This document shows, piece after piece, positions 1 through 10,744 of a DNA stretch of 64,000 nucleotides. The translations under genes and the position numbers were made by a program. The stretch spans positions 7,766,001-7,830,000 of the forward strand of contig BRXU01000004.1 in NCBI GenBank assembly GCA_030267565.1, written 5' to 3'. This DNA comes from Pleodorina starrii. Lineage: Eukaryota > Chlorophyta > Chlorophyceae > Chlamydomonadales > Volvocaceae. Below the pieces are notes generated by a model that saw only the letters and a program-made list of their open reading frames with translations, was not told the DNA's origin and ran no database searches. The number at the start of each line of letters is the position of its first letter. The stretch's first letter is position 1.

Positions 1-1087
1 CATCACAACCCCATCGCTCTTGCATCGCACACGAAGGCACTGCCGCAATCTGTTTGAAAACCCGAGACAACACAATCAGCGCCAATCGCACCTGCCGCGT
101 CCAGCGCCCGAACCACGTCCTGTCCCAGCGCTGCCAGCATGACCGCGTTCTCGCCGTTGACCACCACGGCGCCCGCCGCCTTGTGCAGTCGGTAGGCGGC
201 GCCTGCGGCACACGGCATGAAGCGGTCAAACGCGCGGAGGAATCAGTTATCCGTGTCATGCAGGCGCCAGCAAGACGTGCTTGCCGCACAGGTGCATACA
301 GCTGGCCCGCTGGCTCCAACCTTCCAATGGTCTTGTAGTCCTCTGTAACAGCACCAACACAGGCGAGTTGCCCACAGTGTAACACCCGTTAACCAACAAC
401 AAACACACAAACACGCAAGTGCCACGAGGGTCCGGGGAATCTCTGTGCTGCAGTGGCGCCATACCTACGCAGCTACGCAGCTAAGCTCTCATTCCGACAG
501 CCGCGGAAGACGGAACCCACCAAAGACGCGGCCGGTGTCGGCATGGTCCTGCAGGGCGTCCAGCAGTCCGGCGCTGTGCTTGCTGCCCAGGGCCGCCAGG
601 TACTGCAGCAGCGGCGCCTCGCTGGCCTCATCCGTGAAGGGCAGCAGCGGGGGCGCCACGGAGGCGATGGGCAGGCCGACAAAGAGCCGAGGGGAGAGGG
701 CGCCGTCGCCGGCGCGGGGCGACTGGTCGGGGGCGCGCGAGGCGGCGACGTCCTTGCTGCTGGCGGCTGCGGCGGCGGCCGCATCCTTGAGGGAGACGCG
801 GCTGAAGGGCACAGCCGGGGGCTGCATCGCGACGTCGATGAGGGAGATGCTTCCGGCAGGCGGCGTCACCGTCGTAGGCGTACCGGACGGCGCGCTGACC
901 TCGGAGCCCGCGATTTCCAGCTGGCAAGTAGGTGCCTGGGCGTTACAGGCAGCAAAAGCGCGCGCACAAGGGAGGCTTCGTCGGATGGTTGTGGCTGGGA
1001 GGCCGCGACATTTCACGCATTTCGACAAGGTATCACCTGCGCCTGTTGAGGCTTGCACGCTGAGTTGTGGGCCTGAGATACGAACAT
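1..1087 (-). CDS. Hypothetical protein, partial (runs off left edge)
   Basis: I do not recognise the product. Three phase-compatible exons can be drawn on the minus strand: 1037-1087 (ATG at 1087, giving MFVSQAHNSACKPQQAQ), 521-935, and 92-202, the last with a possible GT donor at 91-90 leading out of the window. Each junction is GT-AG (gtgata, gtgggt, and acceptors ending cag). The second exon has an Ala run and Ser/Pro-rich stretches, then a more ordered part ending LLDALQDHADTGRVF. The third exon encodes an ordered segment with AAYRLHKAAGAVVVNGEN. It is divergent from EIF3L, so the two 5' ends share the 1088-1598 spacer. An alternative acceptor 15 bases further in (exon from 920) also keeps frame. 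The start exon is the weakest part; codon bias in 521-935 makes that exon fairly believable. Confidence 0.4.
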
Positions 1088-1598
1088 AGGTACAGGGCAG
1101 CGGACAGAGTGAGCACTGAGTCGGCCGAATGGGCAAAGCAGGAAACGGTGTCAAGCGCTGAAGAATGCTGCACCTTCGGCTTCGCCAGCGGCGAGCCCTC
1201 AATGGAAGCCCTGAAACATGACAAGATTCGCATTGCCACGAATGATGCTTAAATATGGGCCGTAGGGTGCGAGATGCCTGTTTCGGTAGCGTCAGCTGTT
1301 TCAGTTGAGTCAAAGGTCAACGGGTCAAGGTCGAAGAAGTCCGCTGCGTAAGCTTAATAGGTCATGTACGGTCAGTCATAAAGTATGACGAGTGAGTACT
1401 TGATGATTTGCGAGTGCCGGAAGCTTTAGGCATTGGAGTGGTGGAAGCTTTCGGCCGGGATCCAGTTCGCCGTACTATCATTGCCTCAGGCTGCCCCGCC
1501 TCTTTGCCATGCGCAAAAAATCTTCGCTTCGCACGGGGTAGCGTAGTTGTTTTACGTATCGCTTGTCATTGCAGCGGCAGTAAGCCAGGCCGAGAGAA
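1088..1598. promoter_or_regulatory. Divergent intergenic region upstream of EIF3L
   Basis: This 511-bp spacer lies between the proposed start of the left-edge gene and the EIF3L ATG, so it should hold both 5' untranslated regions and promoters. It is less GC-rich than the exons. I see no clear TATA box and no convincing ORF. Confidence 0.4.
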
Positions 1599-4500
1599 AT
1601 GGCTTATCGCGGCGGCTACGACGACGGCTATGAGGGCTTCTTCCAAGTTCCCGATTATGTTAAGCAATGGGCCTACTTCTTTTACCGCCACATCAGGCAC
1701 GTGTAACTCGTTTACGCGCGAACCTTCTGCATTTGCTGTTTGGCGGCTGATAGCAGAGGAAGAAAACGATTGGAGCCCATCTGCTGTGGCCGCTCCTGGA
1801 TCTTGCATCAACGCGTTATGTCCTGGCTTCGCTGTCAGCGGCGTCCTTGCGAGTTTTTGGCGGCCGTGCTGATCTGCATGCACCCCGTTTCTGTGGTGAT
1901 CTGGACGTTTCAGGGAGCGCAACATTCCAGAAATCGAGTCTATGTATGAGGTTTCGTTTCTGAAGCTTAGCGACCGGTTCTACAAGGCCGCGCCATGGCC
2001 GGAGGTGAAGTACATTGCGGAGGTGGTGGACCAGGACCACGTGTTCTGCCTTCTCTACAAGGTACGGAGGACCGGTCCATCTTGCAATTGCCCTGGGGGT
2101 GGAGGACTGTCCTGCTGCGATGGGGATTTACGAACCCTCCTCCGCACGGACTGTGGTGCTCCCATGTGGGAGCCGTCTCCCCTCCTTCCTCTCCCAAAAT
2201 GGTGTTCCCCCTCGCATCCGTTTGCAGGAAATGTACTTCAGGCACCTGTATGCCCGCTGCCAGCCCACCCTGCGGGACCGGTGAGCCTTTAGACACCGCA
2301 GCTTCCCCTTATCTCCCGCTTGTTGGTTTGCAAGATGCTTTCCCGCCAAACGCAGCTGGTCCATCGGCACATGGATTTCACCGAGTGGTTATACTGAACG
2401 TCAGCTATATGTCAAGCACACACGTGCATGTCGGCATGAACCGGAAAGCGTGTGTTTAACCCAAATTCCTTCGGAACCCGCACTACCCGGGAGGGTGATG
2501 TGTGTTTTTAGGCATGGCCCCCGCCCAGACATCTAACGACCCATCTAACCCCCCTCAATCATCCCATCATCCAGCTGCGACTCGTGGGACAACTACTGCG
2601 ACCTGTTTGGGCTGCTGCTGACCAGCAACGTCAACATGCAGCTGCCCAACATCTGGCTGTGGGATATGGTGGACGAGTTCCTCTACCAGTTCCAGGTGAG
2701 GACGGAGAGAGCTGGGGAAGCGGGGGGGGTAAAAAATTGAGACGGAGACGGAGACGGCGTTACGGACCCCGAACGGGGGGGGAGGGGGCGGGGGGGGAGG
2801 ACTGGAAGGTGTTGGGGAATCGGGGGGCGGGGGGGAGGGGGGTTTGGAAGGTGTTGGGGAACCGAGGGAGCTGGCGGACCGGAGGGGTCTGGATGATGGC
2901 TGGCCGGGCGGGGGCCGCGGGGCCTGCGGATCCGGGTTTGCGTCTGGTTTGGGATTACGCGGGGGGGGGGGTACGGGGCGGGGCGATGTGGGTCGCCCTC
3001 CCCGGGGCTTGAAACGATGCTGGCGGCTGGGGGTTTTACGTGTGCACGTGCACGCGCTCGTTTTCCGCTGGGGCAGGGCATGATGTTGCCAGACTGCAGC
3101 TCTCTTTCCCACCCCGTTGGCTCTTCCCACCGCTCTGACTCTTCCGACTGCTTTTCTTCATCATTGCCCCGCTCTCGCTTCGCTCTTCGCGCGCGCAGTC
3201 GTTCTGCCAGTACCGCGGCAAGGTGCAGTCCATGTCGCCGGAGGAGATTGAGAACCTCAAGAAGTGCGAGGTGAAGAAGGTGAGGACAACTGGCTGCCCA
3301 ACGACTGACCACGTGACTAGTCTGCCGGCAGATGCGCTAATGGCGCCTCTCTCTCCCTCTCCCTCTCTTTTTCTCTGGAGCGAGCGCTGTCACTGTCGCG
3401 TTTCGTTTACATTTGTTGCGGGGGCGGCGGCCGTGCAGGTGTGGAACACCATTGAGGTGCTCAACATTCTGCAAGCGCTGGTGGACAAGAGCGGCATTGT
3501 GGCGGAGCTGGAGGGAGACGGAGGCGCCAGGTGAGGGGCAGATGAAGGGGACAGGTGGCTGGCCCTGTCGTGTGGAGGGGCCAGGTGGTTGGCACTGGCG
3601 CAAGGTGGGGTGCCCTGGAGGCTGAGGCCGCTGTGCTGGTGGTGGAAGCGGCGAAGAGTCTCGCGGACCGTGCGTGCACCGAAGTGCGTAACAAGAGTCC
3701 TGATTAACAAACATGCGGACAAAGCCCCCGTGTGGAAAGCTGCAGCGCCACCTGCGAAGCCGCGCTGATGACGGGTGGCTGGTGAGGCAAAAGAGGCCAG
3801 AAAGATGCCTAAGAACACCCGCCACGTGACGGTAACAGAGAGCCTCACGGCGGTAACAGACCCTCATGGCCCGCCACGTGGCGATGTCAGAGAGCCTCGA
3901 AAGGCGTGCGAGCACACGGGCGGGTTATTCATTTCCGGTGCTGCGAACCGCGTCTAGTTTCGTACTTTGCCTCTGGCCTAGCGTCACAAACTACCGTAAA
4001 TCCCACTATCCAAGCCAGAAAACTGGGCGTCTTCCTTGCCCCTCTTCATGTCCGTTGCTTGCTTGCTTCCCCTCCTTGGCGCCTGGTTGTTGCCCACTCA
4101 GGCTGTGCGAGCTGAAGGGCTACTACCCGCAGTCGTCCAACGTGCTGCGTATGCTGGGCTACTTTTCGCTGACGGGGCTGATGCGGGTGCACTGCCTGGT
4201 GGGGGACTATTACACGGCGCTCAAGGTGGGCGGGGGGACATGGGGGGGGAACGGGGCGGGCGGGACTGGGGCTGCTGGACTTGAGGACGGGGGTTGGGGC
4301 GGGTGCATGGGGGGAGAGGGGCCGCGAACGTGGCTGCGGTGCTTGGAGGGGGAGATGGACGCTAGCTTTGCGGGCTGGCCGTGGACTGACTGACAGGTGA
4401 AGCAACCGCGGAGAGAGGGTTGGCTGCTCACGTGGCTGGTCTGGAGTCTGGACCTTTGCGGGGGCCTTTTCCCTTCGGCGATGTGGTCGGCGATGGGCTC

Positions 4501-7278
4501 GTGTCTGGGTGGTCTGGGCGGTGTCTGGGTGGTCTGGGCTCGTGTTACCTCCTTGCTGGACGGGGACGCCGTTTTTCAGTGCAGACCTCTCAACTGGAAG
4601 GGGCGCATCGTGGCTGCCGAACAAGCTCCAGTCTTAGGGTTCTCCCTGTTAGGCCTCCCGTTGTTGCGTGCGGCTTCTTGTTTGCGACACGCGCCCCGCT
4701 CCCTCTCCTGCCGCTTCCCTCCCCCGCCAGGCCGTCTACCCGCTGAACCTGCACGAGCGGACCCACCTCTTCACGCCGTGCATCCTGGGCGCCCACATCA
4801 CGCTGTTCTACTACGGCGGCTTCTCCTACCTGATGCAGCGCAGGTGGGCATGGACACCCCCCCCTTCCCTTCCGCGCGGGCCAGCAGGGCGGAGGGTGTG
4901 CTTCTGTAGAGCAGATAGCGTAGAGCAGACAGCGGATCTTGAATGGACAGCGGATGCCCTCCAGACGTCTCGCCGCCCTTAGTTCTGTGGAGGCAGCCAC
5001 ACTCTCTCCGAGACAGGCCTCGAACTTGCACGCCAGCGAGTGATGCCGCCCGACCCCACGGCTCGGGCAGGGCGGTCGCCGCCTGTCGCTCCTCCACAAC
5101 ATCTTCCCCCCGCGTACCCGGCCTGAGTCCTGTACGCCACGCTCTTTTTTGAAGACTGAGGGCCCCCTCAGCGCTCATTGCGGAAACGGCGATCAAAAGC
5201 TTCCCCGTCACGAGCGTGTCTCTGCGTTGGACCTAACCCTTTCCGCCGTTTCCGAAAGCTTTGGCCTAACCACTCCCGCTCCCCCCCACGCGCCCTCCCT
5301 CCCTTTCTTGCCCGTGTCAGGTACCTCGACGCCGCCCGGTGCTTCAACGCTGTGTTGCTGCACATTTACCGCGTCAAGGGCGAGTACCGCTCCAGCCCCC
5401 AGTTTGAGCAGATCCTGAAGAAGAACGAGCAGATGTACCAGCTGCTGGCCATCTGCCTGGCGCTGTGCCCCGCGGCGGCCAAGAGCCTGGACGAGAACGT
5501 GCTCATGCAGGTGGGTGGTGAGCGTCGGGGAGGGCGCAAAGCGAGCGGGGAGGGCTGTGGGGGGCGGACCGGGTGTCCACCTGTATGGGGAAGCGGAACG
5601 GGAGGGAGGCTGGGCCGGGGAGAAAGTGAGTTTTAGCTATGGGGATTAGGGAAGTCGCATGGGATGTGGGTTTAGGGTTTGGCCCTTTTGGGTGTGGCTC
5701 TGGGAAAGGGAGGAGCATGCTTAGGAGACCGTCGTCATGGTGGTAGGGTGGGCGGGGAGGTCTTGGCGCGATGTGGCGGCAACACACCAAGTAAAGTGGG
5801 AGCCGGAGTGGACCGAGCTGGGTTGTGTGTTGGGCAGCTCGATTGCGGCTTTTGTTGGGACTCGTCTCGCGCTGATGCTCTTTCTCAATATACATGTTAG
5901 ACTACTGACCCTCTCTGAAGGGTATGAGTACAACACACCGAGACTGAGCGAGAACATGCCCCCGTGGCCCCAGAGGGAGTCTGGGCCTCTAGTCGAGTCG
6001 AGGTGCCCTCGGCCCTCCACGCATCGCCGTTCCACACCACCAGCCTTACCCTTTCTCTTACCCTTACCTCGGGTGGAGTGGCTCTCTGACCGGCTTGTGC
6101 GTATCTGCCTATTGTAATGACGGCCAATGCCGTTAGCACTCCGTGCTTGTACCTCACGACGCACGTGGTCGGCGCCACAGGCACACGTAGCCCTGACCGC
6201 CCCGCTTCTTCCCATGTGCTCCTGCCCCCTCCCCCCTCCCCCCCCCCTCCCCCTCGTCAGCTCCGCGAGCGCCACTCGGAGAACATGGCCGCCATGGGCC
6301 GCGGCGACATTGACGTGTACGACAGCCTCTTCCGCGACGCCTGCCCGAAGTTCGTGACGTCCACCCCGCCCGCCTACGACCAGGCCACCACCAACACCAA
6401 CCAGCTGGTAAGTGCAGGGGAGGCGAGGTGAGGGGAGGCGAGAGGAGGGAAGAACAAGCAGGGAAAAAAGGGGAGAAGAGGGCCTCTGAGAAGAGGAACA
6501 TTGGCTGTGTGGTGCGGCCCCCGCAGCCCCCAACTTGCTCCTCGGTGGAGGCTCCTCCGCCCCTTCGCTGCTTTGTCTTCTTGATGATCCTCCTTCCCTC
6601 CTCCCTTTGTTTCTTCCATGTTCAGGCTTTCCGCGCGCAGCTGAACTCGTTCCTGCTGGAGGTGCGGTCTCAGCAGACCCTGCCGCAGCTGAAGCAGTAC
6701 CTGCTGCTCTACTCGTCCATCAGCCTCACCCGCCTGGCGGCGCTCATGGACTGCGACGAGGCGGCGCTGAGGCAGCAGCTGCTGTGCCTCAAGAACAAGC
6801 AGCGCCAGCTCAAGTGGGACGGCGGAAAGGACATGACGGCAGGTGCGCGCGGGGTGATGAGGGGCGGGCGTGGGTGGCACGGGGCGGAGGCCCGCGCTGC
6901 CTGTGCGCTCTGGCCGTCTGTGGTGTGTGTGTCGCCCCCCTGGCTCTCGCGTGGCATCGCTTTGGACGACTGTTGTACCCTCGTTACCCCTCCCTTCCCC
7001 CCTCCCACCCACGGGCTCCGGCCTATACGTGGATAACCCCTCCCTCCCTCCCCCCCCCCGCAGGCACCTGGACTGTGGCCAGTGACCTGGAGTTCCACAT
7101 CGATGTGGACCCGGAGAGCGGCAGCGAGATGGTCATGGTGTCGGACACGCAGCAGGTGGCCACGTATGCGCCCTTCCTGGCGCACCACATCTCCCGGTTC
7201 GAGGACATCATCCGGGACCTCTCGTTGCCGCCCCCGGTGGCCGCCGCCGCCGCCGCGCCCGCCGCGGCGCGGGCGTGA
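1599..7278 (+). CDS. EIF3L: Eukaryotic translation initiation factor 3 subunit L
   Basis: eIF3L is a PCI-type subunit of the cytoplasmic eIF3 complex, which loads mRNA onto the 40S ribosome. Twelve exons: 1599-1702, 1914-2061, 2228-2280, 2575-2695, 3199-3279, 3439-3530, 4102-4225, 4731-4843, 5321-5510, 6261-6407, 6626-6842, 7064-7278. They sum to 1605 nt (534 aa), close to the ~560 aa of animal eIF3L. All junctions are GT-AG and in phase. Family landmarks in order are FFQVPDYVKQWAYFFYRHI, LSDRFYKAAPWPEV, LWDMVDEFLYQFQSFCQYR, MLGYFSLTGLMRVHCLVGDY, FNAVLLHIYR, KKNEQMYQLLAICLALCP, RERHSENMAAMGRGD and the C-terminal HHISRFEDIIRDL. The ATG at 1599 is chosen because the residues directly after it already match the family N-terminus; the first exon is short and easily missed. 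An Ala/Pro run just before the stop is a local addition. Very confident. Confidence 0.95.
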
Positions 7279-8265
7279 GGAGCCGCCTGGGCGGCGCAGG
7301 GCCGACGGGACGAGACGTTACAGGGCGGGGTTGGGAATGGCGTTGCGTTGCGGACGGGGGAAGGGGCAGGCCCTTGGCAAATGCAATGGGCATTGGGGAG
7401 GATATGGGAGCGGCAGAAGAGGGACTTTGACTTTTGACCAGGACGGACTGGAACGACGGGGTGGTGGAGCGGGCACTGCGTCGCGCGGGGTTCGGGCGCG
7501 TTGGTTCTCGGTGGAAAAGTCGCACGCTCCATCGAAAGCGCCCTGATTGGCGGTTCCAGAGGCGGATGGCAGGACGCGGCAGGATACAAAAGAGACGAGT
7601 GGGGCCATGTGTGTGTATGGAGGGTGCGCATGTGGAGGGACGATGTTCAACCGTATTGTGGGGGAAGGGGCAGCCAGGGGAGGGGAGGGGGGAGCGACGC
7701 ATGTGTGGGATGGTAAATGCATAGGTATGATGACAGCTATTGAGTCTGCGGACGTGCACTGTGTGTTTCTAGGTCTTTCGTCGAGGAGGGGGGAAGCGTG
7801 TGACGCAGCCTGTGCTGCGGCGGTGGTGCCGGAGGCTTATAGGCGAAGCCGCCGTTGGGACGTTTAGGGGGTGCAGCAGTACCGTCGTTTGTTGTGAAGC
7901 TAAGCGACAAAACGAAGAACGGCCTTTTGCTGGTGTCGGATGCCATGCTGCGGTCAGCGTTTAGCCCTGAGCAGGATGGGGCCGTTGGGGGCTTTCGCGC
8001 GGGTGGGGGCTTTCGCGAGGGATTCGGTGGTGGGCACATGAACTGGTCGGTGGGCAACGGTGTGCAACGGCCGCTGCACATCGTACCGGGGTCCACGGGT
8101 GCCCTGTCGTCATCGCTTGGAATGTGTGTAGATCAAATCTTGTTGCGCAAGCTGGCTTATCAGGGTCGAGCCGCGAGCTCATAGAGGGGGTGCGATAGAA
8201 GGGTTTCACGACTGGCAGCGCTCTCACGGGTGGCATGGATAACTGCCTTGTAATTGTGAGTGCAA
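7279..8265 (+). other. EIF3L 3' untranslated region with TGTAA signal
   Basis: About 1 kb of non-coding sequence follows the EIF3L stop. The first TGTAA I find on the plus strand is at 8249-8253, the usual poly(A) signal of chlorophyte algae, which would put the transcript end near 8265. No conserved ORF is seen. Confidence 0.5.
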
Positions 8266-8739
8266 TTCGAGTATTTTTTTAGGGCCGTTGCGACCGCGCA
8301 TCCTTGAAAGAGCTTTCACGAACCACTCCTGCTCAAGCCAACCGGCAGTAGCTGAGGGTTTCTTACGCATGGCTTCATCATCAGGAAGGAAGGCCTGCCT
8401 ATTCCAACCCTTATCGGCCGCCACCAAGTGCTTGTGCTAAGCAGCTTCTGGGTCGCAGGCCCACGGGCCTGTTGTACGGGGGAACAGGAAGCTTAAAAGC
8501 CCCATATAGCCACAACATTCTGCGCCCACTTCAGTTGTATGAATAACATTATACAATAATGAAGGCCTCTAAGCGTCGGTAAATGTTCGTCCTTCTTGTC
8601 CGCAGTAGTCTGATGCGAGCCTACGCTGCGACAACTTATCGTTGATAGTATGGCCAGGACCCATCGATACAAATAGTCATCACAGCGACTTGGACCTCGA
8701 GAGGTTAAGAGCGCCAGTCGAATATCGGAAGAAAGAGGC
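8266..8739. other. Intergenic spacer, lower GC
   Basis: The spacer between the EIF3L poly(A) signal and the next plus-strand gene is visibly richer in A+T than its neighbours. It should contain the promoter and 5' leader of the gene starting at 8740. I see no other feature. Confidence 0.4.
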
Positions 8740-9621
8740 ATGACTAGTGCCCCGGTGTCGCATTCAACCCCCGCGGCGCTCCCAGGTACGTCCAGCAGAC
8801 CTAAACAAACACGACATTCAAGCAGTAAAATATTCCTTCACTCAGCTGCCTGCTCAGCTTTTTCGCCACCTGCCTTGGGCGGCGCCCTAGGGCATCGTGT
8901 CGGCTCAGTTGACATCGCCGTGCCTTTCTTCACCCCCACCCCGCTGCTAGGCCTGGACCACCTGCGTGGTCACGTCCAGAACTGGGATGCGGCTGTCCGG
9001 ACACTCGCGCTGACGGCCACGGCCCTCGCGGAGAGCCTGGGTGCCGCCGCCCCGCAGAAGCGCGGGTGGCCAGCCGCTGCTGCTGCTGCTGCTGCTGAAC
9101 AGGAGGCCGCTGCTTGCGGTAAGCGCGCCGTCCCAGCGCACCGCCACGGCTCAAGTCACGCCGCCGCCGCGACACACAGTCCCGTGTCTATGCCGTCCCT
9201 TTCCTTTTCCCCCAACGGCTCACACGAGCCGCACTGGCCCTCCGTCGTACTTCAACCCCCCAACGGTTGGGGCGTGTCAGCCCCCTGGGTTACAGCCCTC
9301 CCCTGCCCGCTTCGCTCGCCCTTCAACCCCCCCCTCTCCTCCCCCCGCGCCCGCAGGTGCCCCACCGACCTCCACTCCGAGGAGCCTGCTGCCGCTGTGG
9401 CCCCCGGCTCCCCCCTCCCTGGTGCTCCCCGCCGGCCACCTCAAACCCGGCCGCGTGTTCGTGGTGGCCAACCTGCAGGGCGCCTACTACACCCTCCTGG
9501 AGCTGCTGGCCCGACACAAGTTCGACTTCCGAACCGACAACCTGTTGCACCTGGGGAACCTGGTGGCACCGCCGCCGCCGCCACCGCCGACCGGTGGCGG
9601 TGATCATTACATGCAACAGTC

Positions 9622-9655
<34 letters not shown>

Positions 9656-10744
9656 GAGCAAAAGGTGGTGTCGGGCTCTGCCCAGCCGCGGCGCTTCCGC
9701 AACTCGTCGTCGGTGCTGAAGCTGGTGCGGCGGCACGGCGGCCTGGGCCCTATGGGCACCAACGAGTGCCTGGCGCTGCTGGCGGCAGCGCGGGCCAACC
9801 GCCAGCGCGCGGAGCAGCAGCAGGCGGCGGCGGCGGAGGAGGAGGAGGAGGAAGAGGAAGTTGGGCGGCGGCGGATGGCAGGCGCGCTTCGAAAGGCGCC
9901 TGGCGGTCGCTGCAGCGCTTTGTCGCTGCAGCTCACGGCGGCGGTGGCGAGGCCGGGGGCGGCGGCGGCTGCTGTTCCTTTCCAGCGGTGCAGCGGCGCG
10001 CGGCCCTCCTGCACCCCCGCCACCTCCACCCCCACCCCCACCCCCACCCCCACCGCCACCACATCGGCGCCTGCCGCCTCCTGTTGGTTGGGGTTGTCCG
10101 GCAGATCTTCGGACAGCTCTCCGGACAACAGTGACGGCGACGGCGAGGACGGCCCCCGAGAGGAGAGCGACGTTGAGATGGTGGCAGCGCCCATGACGCC
10201 CCACCACCTCCCTGGAGCAGACCACGCCGCCGCGCCCCACCCTACGACGATGTTCGCGCCGCCGCCTGCAGCGGCCTGCAGCGCCGGCGGCGGCGGCGCT
10301 GCCGCTACTTCCGTCGGCAGCGGTCCCTCCCTGGACGATGCGGGGCTGGTCCAGCTGCTGTCCATGCCGGCCTGCGTGGTGCTGCAGGCGTACGGCATTC
10401 AGCTGCAGCACGTCAGCCCCCGGGAGGAGGACGGCAGCGGGGCGGCGGCGGCGGCGGCGGCGGGCGCGTACGGCGAGCGGCGCTTCCATTTGCTGTTCAG
10501 CCACCGGCGGCCCGGCGGCCGCCTCCCGGCGGGCGCAGGCGGAGGCGGCGGCGGCGCCGCCACCGCCACCGGTCTGGCTTCCGGCCGCGGCGACGTGGTG
10601 CGGTTCGCGGTGCTGCCGCCGGTGCGGACGCTGCAGCGCTGGTCGCCTGGTTTCGGAGCGGCAATGGCGGCGGCGGCGGCGCCCAGTCGGGAAGATCTGA
10701 TGCTGGAGGTGATGGAGGAGCCGCTGTCAGAGCTGGACTCGTGA
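8740..10744 (+). CDS. Calcineurin-like phosphoesterase-fold protein, metal ligands lost
   Basis: Two exons, 8740-9118 and 9357-10744 (1767 nt, 588 aa), joined in phase through a gtaagc donor and a cccgcag acceptor. Residues after GRVFVVANLQGAYYTLLELL follow the start of the PPP/ApaH-like metallophosphatase fold (usually GDxHG), then LLHLGNLVA in place of GDxxDRG, then SVLKLVRRHGG and MGTNECLALL in place of GNHE, and later LVQLLSMPACVVLQAYG where the family has its strand before HAG. The Asp and His metal ligands are Asn, Gln, Asn and Asn, so the domain is probably catalytically dead. It is interrupted by a Pro run, a Gln run (CAG repeat at about 9617-9655), an acidic Glu run and Ala/Gly stretches. 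The start at 8740 is the first in-frame ATG; an alternative gtacgt donor in the first exon could shorten it. The gene is certain to code; the fold assignment is moderately sure. Confidence 0.7.

Noticed and set aside
9323..10504. 393-codon minus-strand frame opposite the phosphatase-like gene
   Set aside because: Antisense shadow: Arg-rich because the real strand is Ala/Gly/Pro coding.
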